From: Aspergillus flavus
Lineage: Eukaryota > Ascomycota > Eurotiomycetes > Eurotiales > Aspergillaceae
Length of the DNA stretch: 64,000 nucleotides
Direction: 5' to 3'
NCBI RefSeq assembly: GCF_009017415.1
Contig: NC_092406.1
Location: 6,076,001 to 6,140,000, forward strand
The position numbers were made by a program, and so were the translations under genes. A model generated the notes under the pieces. The model had not been told where the DNA came from. It saw nothing but the letters and a program-made list of their open reading frames with translations, and ran no database searches. Of the stretch, positions 43,724 to 52,963 are shown one piece after another (within the stretch, counting starts at the first letter, position 1; each line of letters opens with the position of its first letter).

Positions 43724-44761
43724 TTTTACTTTTTGAGGAAGGTATTTCAGTGTTCAGTAGTGCTCGTTCCACTTGGCTTGATTTTGGGTGACTACCGTGC
43801 TATGATATAGTCCAGGTTAGTAATTTTATATTCACATTGACTATGCCAGGCAATCGACGGGCCTAATCTGGATTTCCGCCGGACCGGCCTTTAGAGCAAT
43901 TCTCATGCGAACAAGTCGGATATGCTGGGCTCGACCAGCGTTCCGCCAGCGCGGCAGAGCGATCGTTCCCTTTTTGGAATATCCGACTATCCGACTATCC
44001 GCATCCTGCAGGAAGATTCTCACCAGCAAATTGTTTCCCTGCGAAAACTTTTCCGTGGGACTTTCCGACATAATAAAACTGAAAGTTGTGAACTGTTATT
44101 CACCTACAGACGCTAAGGAGGCCGAAACTAGCCTATACATCACCTCGTGTGACTTGGTACATAGGAAGTGTACAAACGATCACTGAAGCGATATGGGTTA
44201 TACTACTATCAGTATACCAATGATCCACCATAGCAAAGAACGGTAGGATATACAAGGACAACTATTCATGTACTTGGTTTGGTTCTTCGTGTTCAATCTA
44301 GATTCATAGTGCCATTACCAGCTCAACTCGTTCGCTGGATTTACTAGATATTGAGTATACGTACTCAATAGGCTTCTTTCTACCTTGGACTGCGAGTCAC
44401 GGAATGTCCTTGTGTCATCTTTTCGGACTCTAGGATCAACGTATCATCGCCGATCACTAGTGGATTCTAATTGTCGTGGTAATTTGTGTCTAACAAGGTA
44501 GCTAACTGCTCGCAGAGTCCTTGGCGGGATTTAAGATTATGAACCTAGAAAGGAAGTTATTGGGTATTGATTGTCTCAAGGAGACTGGCTCTACTCGCAA
44601 AGAAAGAATGGAAATCTGGGAAATGTTGTCATTTACTCACGTATACGTTAATGTTAGAAGAATAATCACATCACGCTCTAACCAGCAGATGTCAATCGAA
44701 AGCAAAAGACACCAAAACTCCACGATTCGAACAACATGCCAACAAAAGGCCAATACCCGAC
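43724..44761. other. Intergenic, about 1 kb; short tandem ATCCGACT units
   Basis: No gene recognised. A short direct repeat (ATCCGACT repeated near 43979-43995) lies in the putative promoter of the aldolase-family gene. The rest is AT-rich with frequent stops. Confidence 0.45.
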
Positions 44762-47107
44762 TCACGGCCTATTCTTATCATACCACTCCTGAACGACCTC
44801 ATCAATGTGCGCCCGGAACTTCTCCTGCTTCTTTAGTGGTGCAAACGACTCCACGATAACATTGACAATACTCTCAGCGTCAACTAGTCGAATTCCGTCT
44901 TTACGATAGCCCTCCAGATCCTCTTTTGTCGGGAAAGTATAATAGTTACTCTCCTCGGCCTTCTGCGGAACATTGGATAGCTCCTTTCCTCGGGCGATAT
45001 TATCACACACATCAACTGCCATCTTTGCCCCCATTTTATAAACATCGTTCATGAAATGCAACATCGACTTGGAGTAGTCAATAGGATGGTGACGAACGTC
45101 AATGAGATCACCTGCGTCCCAGTCCTCGTCGATGTCATGGAGGGAGTACCCGAAGAATTTCTCTCTGTTCTTCATAGCTCGGACAGTAGTCATGACTCCC
45201 CGGTAAGTGGGAAGAACACCCGGGTGTAGGTTGAGCAGTCTTTTGGGCCGGGCGAAGTAGCGGATGATATCTGTCTTGAACCTCTGGTAGCAGCGCAACG
45301 AGAGCCCCACGTCGATATGGTGTTTTCGAAGAGTATTGATAAAAGACGCACTATTGACGTTGGGGACTTCCTGCACGAGGATCCCATAAGCGTCTTTCAT
45401 CTGCTCGATTGTCATGTGTGGTGCACCGTTAGGTTTCTCATTCTTGAAGTACGGGATGACGTGTTTTTGCAAGAGCTCTCGCTCGAAGAATGTCAGTTCC
45501 CGGAGCTCGAAGGGCGGAGTGGTCTTGCGGTTTGCTTTGTGTACCGGGAGGAAGATGAAGGGCGTGTGACCGGCGGCTAGGAGCTGGGGTACTAGTGTAC
45601 TGGCCATGAGGTGCGAGAAGAGGTCGCTTCCTAGGAAGATTGCAATGTGTAGGGGACGTGCGGTGGGCTCGTCCGTTATGGCATCTGCGATCCGGGCCGC
45701 GTGGGCAGCGACGCGGTCAATGGCACTCACGTAGAAATGGGTACCTCTGGTAAGAGACCCGATGACATGCAAGCCCTCTGATGCACGCAGACTGTCAAAG
45801 TCGACGGCCACGCCGCCGGCAGGGTGAGGTTTGAGGAGCCCCTTCTCCACTGCGGATTGAATCAGCGGTGATTCAATTCGGTCGAGTTGGCATTCTTGTC
45901 CGGTGGCCTCGATCACATAGGGAGCTTCTAGAAGTCCGATGGAGGTCTGTGCTTTATAGATACCGTCCCATTGTACTCTGTCACCTTGGACTACCTGTAG
46001 CTGTCCTTTCCTCAAAAGACCGAGTATTTTCTCGGCATTTTGTATCGGCATTCCGTGGCGGTACCTCATCCAGGGACTGAAAAACTTGTCCATAAAAAGC
46101 TGCTGGCTTTTCGCAGGTAGGCCGTTCCAGTAGCGCTCGATAACAGGCGCTGTGCCTCGCAGCACTTTCTGCCATTCAACCTTGCCGGTCTTTGCAGCTT
46201 GGATGTCGTGTTCCAGCTGTTTCACAGGAGATTCATCATTGTGGAGCCAGCCCCAGTCGCCGTTGGTAGCGTGGAAGATCTCCTCCATCAAGCTGCTCGT
46301 TACTTGCAGCAAGTTCTCATCAGAATTCTCTTCGATATGCTTTGCAAGATCATGCAAGACATAGCGTCGGGAAAACGGCGTCGTGTCTCCCTGAACCTTG
46401 GGCAAACTGCCGCTACGCGACATAAAGGTAATGGGCCCCTGATGGCCATGTTCCGAGAGGAAAATAGCCGCATCCACAGCAGACAATCGTGAACCGACAA
46501 CAAGAACAGAAGCATCAGTCGGGATCGTCTTGAGCTGCGATGTCGGCCACGGACCGGGGAAGAACCCGGGTAAATTGATAAGATGAGTATTGCACACCGA
46601 GGTAAAGTTCCCCAGCGCCAAGACGACAGACTTCGCTGTCAATTGCGTGCCATTCCGAAGACTCAAAGTCATTGTACCGTCAGCCTGTCGATCAATGTCG
46701 TGTGCCTCGTCTTGAATCACGGAAACCCCGAGTCCGATATGTTGAGCTTCCTCCAACGCCTGCCCCCACGTTTCCTGGAGATATTGGCCATATCTCGCCC
46801 GAGACGGGAATGGCCCACTTTCTTGGTCTGTGCGCCATTGACTGAAATGGAGGGGTTTGTCGTGATATAATCCCATCGTGTCGGTGTGCATGTTGAGGAT
46901 GGTCCCCTCACATTGCGATGAGTATGGAAGACCCGGTCCGGGGAGGCCATTCTTTTCCACGAAGATTACTTCTCCAAGGGCTTTCCCGTTCTTGACTCGC
47001 TCGATCAACTGAAGAAGAATTGCCACTCCACTTGCTCCGCTTCCTACCACAATGAGGTCATTGGCGGGAGGGGAGGGAGTAGAAGGGTGGGATACTGCTG
47101 AACCCAT
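44762..47107 (-). CDS. Fused FAD/NAD(P)-binding protein and formyltransferase (781 aa)
   Basis: One uninterrupted exon. Residues about 16-475 form a two-Rossmann flavoprotein module of the FAD_NAD(P)-binding type: VVGSGASGVAI (Gly22, Gly24, Gly27), GPGLPYS near residue 57, ILNMHTDTMGLYHDKPLHFS, a second nucleotide loop VLVVGSRLSAVDAA near 201, EATGQE near 400 and HVIGSLTRGTHFY near 447. Residues about 484-781 form a formyltransferase domain: PLHIAIFLGSDLFSHLMAS, LLNLHPGVLPTYRG, then LHDIDEDWDAGDLID. The expected catalytic Asn626, His628 and Asp664 are all present, so formyl transfer from 10-formyl-THF is likely. The flavin half resembles N-hydroxylating monooxygenase-like proteins only at family level. 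It is divergently paired with an MTD1-like gene. Product unknown. Confidence 0.88.
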   Translation of the reverse strand: MGSAVSHPSTPSPPANDLIVVGSGASGVAILLQLIERVKNGKALGEVIFVEKNGLPGPGLPYSSQCEGTILNMHTDTMGLYHDKPLHFSQWRTDQESGPFPSRARYGQYLQETWGQALEEAQHIGLGVSVIQDEAHDIDRQADGTMTLSLRNGTQLTAKSVVLALGNFTSVCNTHLINLPGFFPGPWPTSQLKTIPTDASVLVVGSRLSAVDAAIFLSEHGHQGPITFMSRSGSLPKVQGDTTPFSRRYVLHDLAKHIEENSDENLLQVTSSLMEEIFHATNGDWGWLHNDESPVKQLEHDIQAAKTGKVEWQKVLRGTAPVIERYWNGLPAKSQQLFMDKFFSPWMRYRHGMPIQNAEKILGLLRKGQLQVVQGDRVQWDGIYKAQTSIGLLEAPYVIEATGQECQLDRIESPLIQSAVEKGLLKPHPAGGVAVDFDSLRASEGLHVIGSLTRGTHFYVSAIDRVAAHAARIADAITDEPTARPLHIAIFLGSDLFSHLMASTLVPQLLAAGHTPFIFLPVHKANRKTTPPFELRELTFFERELLQKHVIPYFKNEKPNGAPHMTIEQMKDAYGILVQEVPNVNSASFINTLRKHHIDVGLSLRCYQRFKTDIIRYFARPKRLLNLHPGVLPTYRGVMTTVRAMKNREKFFGYSLHDIDEDWDAGDLIDVRHHPIDYSKSMLHFMNDVYKMGAKMAVDVCDNIARGKELSNVPQKAEESNYYTFPTKEDLEGYRKDGIRLVDAESIVNVIVESFAPLKKQEKFRAHIDEVVQEWYDKNRP

Positions 47108-47882
47108 GGTAGAAGGTGTTGAGCTCTTGTGGTGGAGATACCATTGATCGGAGGTTTTATATCAGCAGGAGGCCACTCGTTTATATGCCTTCGTGCGGAG
47201 AAAAACTGATGCATTTCGAAGAATGAGGGGCAATTGGAGAAAGAGACACGAGAGCATTATGACCAAAGGAGGGGTTGTGTCGCGAACATGCCAGGATCTT
47301 CTCCGTATAGATGATGCCAAGAGCCAGCGGGGTTTCGAAACTCGTCCATCAGATGGATAGAGATGGGCCGTCACTGCGACATCTGGCGTCAGCATTGCTG
47401 CCGCGTGCTGCTATGACTCGTTGTCAGTAAAGAAGCCAGCCGCTGAGGGAGGGGAAGATCAGTGGATCACGTCTACGTGGACGAAGGGCCAGCTATTGAG
47501 ATCATTAGCTCGCCACCTCCATTGTTCCAGACATCCATGGACGGCTAGACGGTCTTGCACGGAGTCCGAAGTGGGGTGTTCGACATCCCAATAGTTCCAT
47601 ATTATCGCTCTGTAATTGGGGCTGATCACGCATGACTCGGTATAGGGATGCTTTGGGCATGGTATTGGTCCGATTGCAGGGCCTAGACAGTGGAAGACTT
47701 CACATCAAGATGTCCGCAGGCAAGAGGTGTACGCGTACTTCTTGACGCTGGATCCTACAGCTAGATTATGGTATTTTAAAGGCTGACTAGACCGCGGAAG
47801 TCTACCGTCGTTGCTTCCGCTTACACTGGCATTGATCATCCACTCCATTCTCAAACCGACAAGGCGTACCAAAATCCTCACA
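47108..47882. promoter_or_regulatory. Shared divergent promoter of the fusion and MTD1-like genes
   Basis: 775 bp separate two divergent start codons (47107 minus, 47883 plus). On the minus strand a TATAAAA at 47155-47161 lies about 50 bp before the fusion gene's ATG. On the plus side a TTTTAAA lies about 108 bp before the other ATG. No ORF of substance is present. The arrangement suggests co-regulation of the two folate-linked genes. Confidence 0.5.
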
Positions 47883-48937
47883 ATGGCTCCACGCGTTGGC
47901 GAAACTATTCAGCCGGATGATCTAGCCAAAAGGGCACATAGCCAGATCTCAGAAATACTGACTAACACCCCAAAGCGACTCTTTCTCATGGGCGTCTTGG
48001 CCAGCGATGATGCTGGCTCTAATCAGTACGCAAACTGGACTCGCAAAACCTGCCAAGAGATGTAAGCCTGACACAGTACGCCAAGAAGGATGTCAACCCA
48101 TATCACTGACACGCATGCTTAGCGGAGTGCATTTCCACCTGATGAAATTGTCACCCAAGAATGTGGCAACCTATATCCGGGCAATCAACGCCAACAACAG
48201 TGTCCATGGGATCATTGTGTACTATCCGATTTTCGGTGACCGGAGAGATGACGAGATCCGACAGCTTGTCGCGCCTAGCAAGGACGTAGAAGGACTCAAT
48301 CATCAGACCTTGCACCGGATCTCCGATGCTGCAGAAGTGTCCAGACCACCAAAACCGGGACGAAACGTTATCCCCTGCACGCCAAGAGCCGTTGCGTGGA
48401 TCCTGGAATGGATGGACGTGCATGATCGGACACGGCCCGCAGGGGAGCGATTACAGAACCAAGAGATCTGCATCATTAACCGGTCTGAAGTGGTGGGGTT
48501 GCCACTGGCGCATTTACTCGCGGGGGAGGGCGCTCGCGTCTACAGCGTGGACATATCCGGTGTCCAGCTCTTCCAACGCTTGTACTATCCTTGGCAGTCC
48601 GAAGCACTGCACGGAAAGGATCTCCCCAACTGGAGTGTGCAGGACGCCGTGCAGCGGTCTCGAGTGGTCATCTCGGCGGTTCCAGATCCCGCATTCAGGG
48701 TGAATACGAAGTGGCTTCAGCGCGGCGCCATCTGTGTCAACGTTTCTTCAGAAAAGGTACGTGTCTTGTAGTATGGAATTCGCCAGAATCAGGTCTTGAA
48801 TCGTTCCCGCTAACCATAATCGACAGAACTTCGAGGCTAATGTGGTAGAGGTGGCGTCCAAGTTTGTCCCGCGCGTTGGCAGTGTCACAATCGGCGCTCT
48901 CCTGTATAATCTCATCCTATGTTCGTCACGGAACTAG
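47883..48937 (+). CDS. MTD1-like NAD-dependent methylenetetrahydrofolate dehydrogenase
   Basis: Exons 47883-48061, 48123-48756 and 48827-48937, with GT-AG introns of 61 and 70 bp, give 307 aa; yeast Mtd1 is about 320. The folate/catalytic segment is YANWTRKTCQEIGVHFHL, containing the conserved Tyr and Lys. VHGIIVYYPIFGD, SKDVEGLNHQ and VIPCTPRAV follow, then the NAD-binding ICIINRSEVVGLPLAHLLAGEGA. The end (FVPRVGSVTIGALLYNLIL) is also conserved. The enzyme oxidises 5,10-methylene-THF to 5,10-methenyl-THF, one step from the 10-formyl-THF used by the formyltransferase divergently encoded next door. Whether this is the only copy in the genome (housekeeping) or a cluster-specific paralogue cannot be told from the window. 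Confidence 0.9.
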
Positions 48938-49260
48938 AGCCGTTAAGGCGTAGAGGGGATCTTCCAAGCCATACGTCCGTCGCGCTCTCCGGCGGTCCGA
49001 TGCAATGTCATACTGTGGGGTCATGTTGTGATGTGTCTCGTGCATAATAAGCTATACGAAGAATCTCACTGCCAAGCGTGCAAAATCTTGTCGTAGCAGT
49101 TCTTCTGGCCACAGTGGATCACGACGATCAGCAGCCATCGCTGACCGGGCCCGGATAATCTTAATATAAATACCTCAAGACTAGTGAATTGGCCCCGCAA
49201 TAGTCCGCAACAGCCGCGGCAGATCTAGATAGTAAATACAACCGAACCTATGTACTCCAA
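48938..49260. other. Short intergenic region between convergent genes
   Basis: 323 bp between two gene 3' ends. Nothing seen beyond expected 3' untranslated sequence. Confidence 0.5.
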
Positions 49261-50517
49261 TCAAATCCTAGCCTTCATCTGCATGCCCGTTTTCGACACT
49301 CGCGCAGTGACCAAGACCAACGCGCCCAATAGGAAGGTCAAACCACCCCAGATCTGCGCTCCAATGTAACCATCCGCCCTGGCAATCAAGGCCCCGCCGA
49401 GAGGGGGACCAGTCAAACAGGCGAAGCTCACCACGGTAAACCCCATTCCGATCCGGACGCCGGTCTTGCTGAGATCCGGTGTCAGACTGGACAGTGTCGA
49501 TGGCCATAGACCCTGCACCCCATTGGAGAACATACCGTATAGCACGGCAAAGGCATACAACCCTCCGACCGAATGGACGGCGATCCAACAGAACATCATC
49601 AGGCTGGCGCCCAGCGCCAACGGGATAATAGTATTGAGGGGTCCAAAGTAGCGACCCGCCAAAAATGCAGGGATCAGACGACCCACGATCCCGACACCAT
49701 TGGTGACGATGATCAAATTGGTCGAATCCGAATATGACAGCCCGATCACCGAGCGACCGAATGCACCCACATAGTAGAAGGCGAAATACAAGCCCCAGAA
49801 ATTCAAAAACATGCCCACGCAAAAGAGCACGTAGGCCGGTTCCCTGAAAGCCGACCACTCGACGAGGGGGCCGGACCTCCGCGGGGGCAGGCGGGGTTTG
49901 AGCAAAGCCATAGCGGGGATACTGGTACCGAGCATGACGAAGCCCAAGACACGGAGAGTCCAGCCAAAGCCGATGGCGGGCATGAGGGCCTTGACGAGGC
50001 CGGGGAAGAGCATGCCGCCGGTTCCACTTCCGACGAGACCAAATGCCAAGGCGAAGACCCTGCGCTTGGCGAAGTAGGTCGCGACCAATCCCATTACGGG
50101 ACAGAATTGCAGCCCACTGCCCAGGCCGGTGCAGATGCCTTGGGCTAGAAAGAGCTGCCAATAGCGGGTCGCGAGAGAAGTCATGAAGACTCCTAGTAGC
50201 TGCAGGAAGACCCCTGTATAGTAGACGGGGCGGAAGAACCCGGCGTCTAGTGCGCGGCCTGAAAACGTCCCGATGAAGAAGATCAGGAAGATCTGCACGG
50301 ATCCGACCCATGAGATTGCCGATGAGGATACACCTAGACTGCTCTGGTAATACGCTTGGAACACCCCAAAGCTGGCAATGTATCCCCATGTGTTGAAGCA
50401 CACCATGTGGCCCATCACTGCCTGTGTCCAGGCGTTGAGTCCCCCATCAGGTGGGGGCTCGATTGGCGTGGGGGATGCCTCGTTCGTGGTCTGGGGTGTT
50501 TCATCGCGTGCGCCCAT
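49261..50517 (-). CDS. MFS monocarboxylate-transporter-like permease
   Basis: Single exon, 418 aa. The start at 50517 (MGARDETPQTT) is the first ATG; the frame extends upstream without one. The family start PPPDGGLNAWTQAVMGHMVCFNTWGYIASFGVFQAYY is the monocarboxylate-porter signature (the DGG..W.V motif before helix 1). Twelve helices are readable, including GICTGLGSGLQFCP, VGSGTGGMLFPGLV, GRLIPAFLAGRYFGP and the last pair GPPLGGALIARADG / GGLTFLLGALVLVTA. Fungal members transport monocarboxylates or riboflavin, or export cluster products. The gene sits at the right edge of the accessory run, convergent with the MTD1-like gene, so product export is a fair guess. Confidence 0.9.
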   Translation of the reverse strand: MGARDETPQTTNEASPTPIEPPPDGGLNAWTQAVMGHMVCFNTWGYIASFGVFQAYYQSSLGVSSSAISWVGSVQIFLIFFIGTFSGRALDAGFFRPVYYTGVFLQLLGVFMTSLATRYWQLFLAQGICTGLGSGLQFCPVMGLVATYFAKRRVFALAFGLVGSGTGGMLFPGLVKALMPAIGFGWTLRVLGFVMLGTSIPAMALLKPRLPPRRSGPLVEWSAFREPAYVLFCVGMFLNFWGLYFAFYYVGAFGRSVIGLSYSDSTNLIIVTNGVGIVGRLIPAFLAGRYFGPLNTIIPLALGASLMMFCWIAVHSVGGLYAFAVLYGMFSNGVQGLWPSTLSSLTPDLSKTGVRIGMGFTVVSFACLTGPPLGGALIARADGYIGAQIWGGLTFLLGALVLVTARVSKTGMQMKARI

Positions 50518-51243
50518 GATGCAGGGCAATAGGCTCAATTGCGGAAACCGGTTAAAAGAAGTTTTCAGAAACAGCAACTCTGGCGCCTATTTTTAACCAA
50601 GTGGTGGCTGACGTGGTAGCAAGGGTTCAATTCAATGGGGGTGGAAAGGAATGTCCATCGAATAAGGGCGATGATTTATGTTATGTGATGAAAAACATTA
50701 GCGTCCGGTTGACTCATTTGCCCTAAATCGCGGAACTCCAACTCGACCCCTGTCACTAGGACGAGTATAATCCGGGCCAATATCAGTCTGGAGTCATGGA
50801 TCCCAGTCCAGTTTCTTGCTCTCAGCCAAGCAACGGCTGATCGTCTCTTCCCAAGACCCTGCATTCTTCATTTTCATTACATACGGGAAATTGTTCATCG
50901 AGTGCCGATCGCGCAACACCCTTACTTCTGTGGCCCATCGGAATATCTGCGATTTAATTATGATCTGCCAGTTACAGAAGTTGGATTTATATTTCCTTTT
51001 GCTCTTTGCCCTACGTTGCATCGCATCGCATCTGCATGTAAGTTGTTGATCGGTCTTTTAGGGCTTCTGGAGGAACTGCCAAATGCAACAAGGGCAAGAT
51101 GCCGGTTAGTGGTTTTTTGATGTAATAATTTTTCTTTATCTCTCTGTCCCCTTTTCGTATTTCCTTTCCTTTTCTTTGTTCGATATCTTTCTCACCGAAA
51201 ATATTATTCGCGTTCGAACATGTTGGGAATCCACAAGGGAGAC

Positions 51244-51270
51244 TTATCTCCGCGGACTCCGCGGAGATAA
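51244..51270. promoter_or_regulatory. Perfect 13+1+13 palindrome with TCCGCGGA core
   Basis: Arms TTATCTCCGCGGA and TCCGCGGAGATAA are exact reverse complements with a single C between them. Each arm carries a GATA motif at its outer end and a TCCGCGGA block inside, which is itself a CCG/CGG inverted pair of the kind bound by Zn2Cys6 dimers. An A run follows immediately. It could be a regulator-binding site or a cruciform; it is too long to be chance. Confidence 0.55.
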
Positions 51271-51418
51271 AAAAAAAAGGTAAAAAATGAGATCAACAGT
51301 TGGAGGCGACGGTTAATGATATTTGTTACTATGATAAAGTTCAGACATCGATATGTCCAAATTCTTAGCTTTGCTTATTTCCAGTGTACAGAGCTAGAAA
51401 ATAAGACACTTGGATCAA

Positions 51419-51793
51419 TTACGGTCCCCCCGGACCTTTTCTTTTCTGTGGTGTTAATATTGGTCTTGAGGTTGGTTGATCTAACTCTTGAATATATATT
51501 GCTGAAGGTATACTCTGGAAATTACTTCCCACGTTCTGATCTAGCTTCGATGATGTTATTGTAGCTCTATCTACTTGTACAGCAAGACATGATGATTGAG
51601 GATTTGAATTCAATGAGGGCTCATCAGTGTTGGTTTGAACTCTTTCTTTACTGGCGTCCTTTACGCTCTTACTAGATTGCCTGATATATCTGTTTTCCTC
51701 AATTGTCCCACAGTCGCTACTCACTACGAAAGAATGGAGAATGGCAAACACTAACACTAGAAAAATCCATCTAATATCTATGTTTCCTACCAT
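51419..51793 (-). CDS. Doubtful small secreted protein (124 aa)
   Basis: The ATG at 51793 opens MVGNIDIRWIFLVLVFAILHSFVVSS, a convincing signal-peptide-like start, followed by a polar Ser/Thr/Gln-rich tail with two Cys (one shortly after the signal) and a Lys/Gly/Pro end. No family is recognised and the surrounding DNA is AT-rich, so this may be a chance frame. If real, it would be divergent from the HhH-GPD gene, with 120 bp between starts. Confidence 0.25.
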   Translation of the reverse strand: MVGNIDIRWIFLVLVFAILHSFVVSSDCGTIEENRYIRQSSKSVKDASKERVQTNTDEPSLNSNPQSSCLAVQVDRATITSSKLDQNVGSNFQSIPSAIYIQELDQPTSRPILTPQKRKGPGGP

Positions 51794-51913
51794 AAACAAA
51801 GCTCAAGGTGGTTGTTCTCACCCACGTGGCACATGACCTCATACCAATATCATCCCGCAACCACCACCAACCCATAACCCTAACCCAAACACCAAACCTG
51901 ACTCTAACCCAGC

Positions 51914-52345
51914 ATGTCGCCCCAAAAAGAAATCCAAGCAAACGAACTCGGAATCGACCTCTCCTCAGGAACAGAAACAGAATACTTCAAATGGTTCCTC
52001 GCATGTCTCCTCTTCGGCAAGCCAGTCCAACAAGGTGTCGCAAAGCGAGCCTTCCTCGAGCTCGTACAGGAGGGCATCACTTCACCGGACGCTATCCTGG
52101 CCGCAGGGTGGGATAGACTAGTCGAGATCTTAGATGAAGGTCATTACGTCCGGTATGACTTTTCGACTGCCACTAAGTTACTTGATGTGGCGGGTGTTAT
52201 CAAGGAGGAGTATGGGACTTTTGGGGAGATGTTGAAAAGGTTCCGGAGTGTTGAGGAATTGGAGATGCATTTGCAGGAGTTTAGGGGGGTTGGGCCCAAG
52301 ACGGTGGAGATTTTTATGAGGGATATGAGGCCTTTGCTGGAGTAG
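51914..52345 (+). CDS. Minimal HhH-GPD (endonuclease III-fold) protein
   Basis: Intronless, 143 aa. The domain begins at TEYFKWFLACLLFGKPVQQGVA, the usual first helices of small HhH-GPD proteins, and ends with the helix-hairpin-helix FRGVGPKTVEIFMRDM. The Lys in GVGPKT sits where bifunctional glycosylases keep the catalytic Lys, and the Asp in FMRDM is near the place of the catalytic Asp. There is no C-terminal four-Cys iron-sulfur loop, and the protein is far shorter than endonuclease III (about 210 aa). Bacteria have similar short stand-alone proteins of unknown activity. DNA binding is likely; base-excision activity is uncertain. Confidence 0.72.
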   Translation: MSPQKEIQANELGIDLSSGTETEYFKWFLACLLFGKPVQQGVAKRAFLELVQEGITSPDAILAAGWDRLVEILDEGHYVRYDFSTATKLLDVAGVIKEEYGTFGEMLKRFRSVEELEMHLQEFRGVGPKTVEIFMRDMRPLLE

Positions 52346-52718
52346 TTTGCTTGGGAATATGGACTGTTGGAAGTTGGCGTTGGGGTTTTGGGATGGGTTC
52401 TGTTGGCGGGATATGTTATAGTAATGATAGTTGCTGTGGAGTCTTGATTGCGTAGGGTTTGAGATTGGCTGCAACGGGAAGTGGGTACTTGTATTGGACA
52501 TAGGTTTGGCGCGTGTTGCTTTACAGCTTGTTGGTTGGAGTGATGGTTCATGATACTACGGAGTCTAATCGTGCTATTTGTGCTGTACAAAAACATGATC
52601 TTCTGTTTTCGAACCAGGGAATACGTCCACTTAATATGCTGTCCACACTCCACAGTCACTTGGCAAGGATATACCCCACCGATACCGACGCCTTCTACTG
52701 AAGAGTCAAAAAAGAAAC
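52346..52718. other. Intergenic; no gene seen
   Basis: 373 bp between the HhH-GPD gene and tRNA-Ser. The antisense frame over this area and the preceding gene (52144-52659 minus) has an Asn/Ser/Thr-rich composition and is a shadow. Confidence 0.5.
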
Positions 52719-52798
52719 GTCAGCGACAGGATTTGAACCTGTGCGGGCGAACCCAATAGATTTCTAGTCTATCGCCTTAACCACTCGGCCACACTGAC
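52719..52798 (-). tRNA. tRNA-Ser (AGA anticodon)
   Basis: Read on the minus strand, the acceptor arms GTCAGTG and CGCTGAC pair over 7 bp with one G-U. The D arm is GGCCGAGTGGTTAAGGC. The anticodon loop ACTAGAAA gives anticodon AGA. There is a variable arm as expected of a class II tRNA, and the T arm is CAGGTTCAAATCCTG. No intron. The 80-nt length before CCA addition fits serine tRNA. Confidence 0.95.
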
Positions 52799-52963
52799 TA
52801 TTCATATTGTGTTGTTTTGAAATTGAGTAAATAAGTCTATAAAATAGTTGCAGGACTAGAACAACAGATGCTCTCAGCCATATACATACATAACCTCCAA
52901 AAACCAGCCATGCGAGTGAGAATGTAATTACTTCAAAGCTTATTGAATTCTAACTAAACCAAT

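Larger units (their letters stand above)
50518..51913. other. Intergenic; perfect palindrome and one doubtful small ORF
   Basis: About 1.4 kb. Holds a perfect 13-bp inverted repeat at 51244-51270 and a possible small secreted-protein ORF on the minus strand at 51419-51793, both listed separately. Otherwise AT-rich with pyrimidine runs near 51130-51180. Confidence 0.5.

Noticed and set aside
44762..47107. Idea that the fusion ORF is two genes wrongly joined
   Set aside because: The frame is continuous with no intron-like or stop sequence at the domain boundary (about residue 476-484), and no second promoter-like region is present inside.
49268..50401. 377-codon minus-strand frame overlapping the MFS transporter
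   Set aside because: Shadow frame of a GC-rich membrane-protein gene: Arg/Leu/Pro-rich and lacking helices. The MFS frame has the full family signature.
52144..52659. 171-codon antisense frame over the HhH-GPD gene 3' half
   Set aside because: Asn/Ser/Thr-rich low-quality composition; overlaps a recognisable sense gene.
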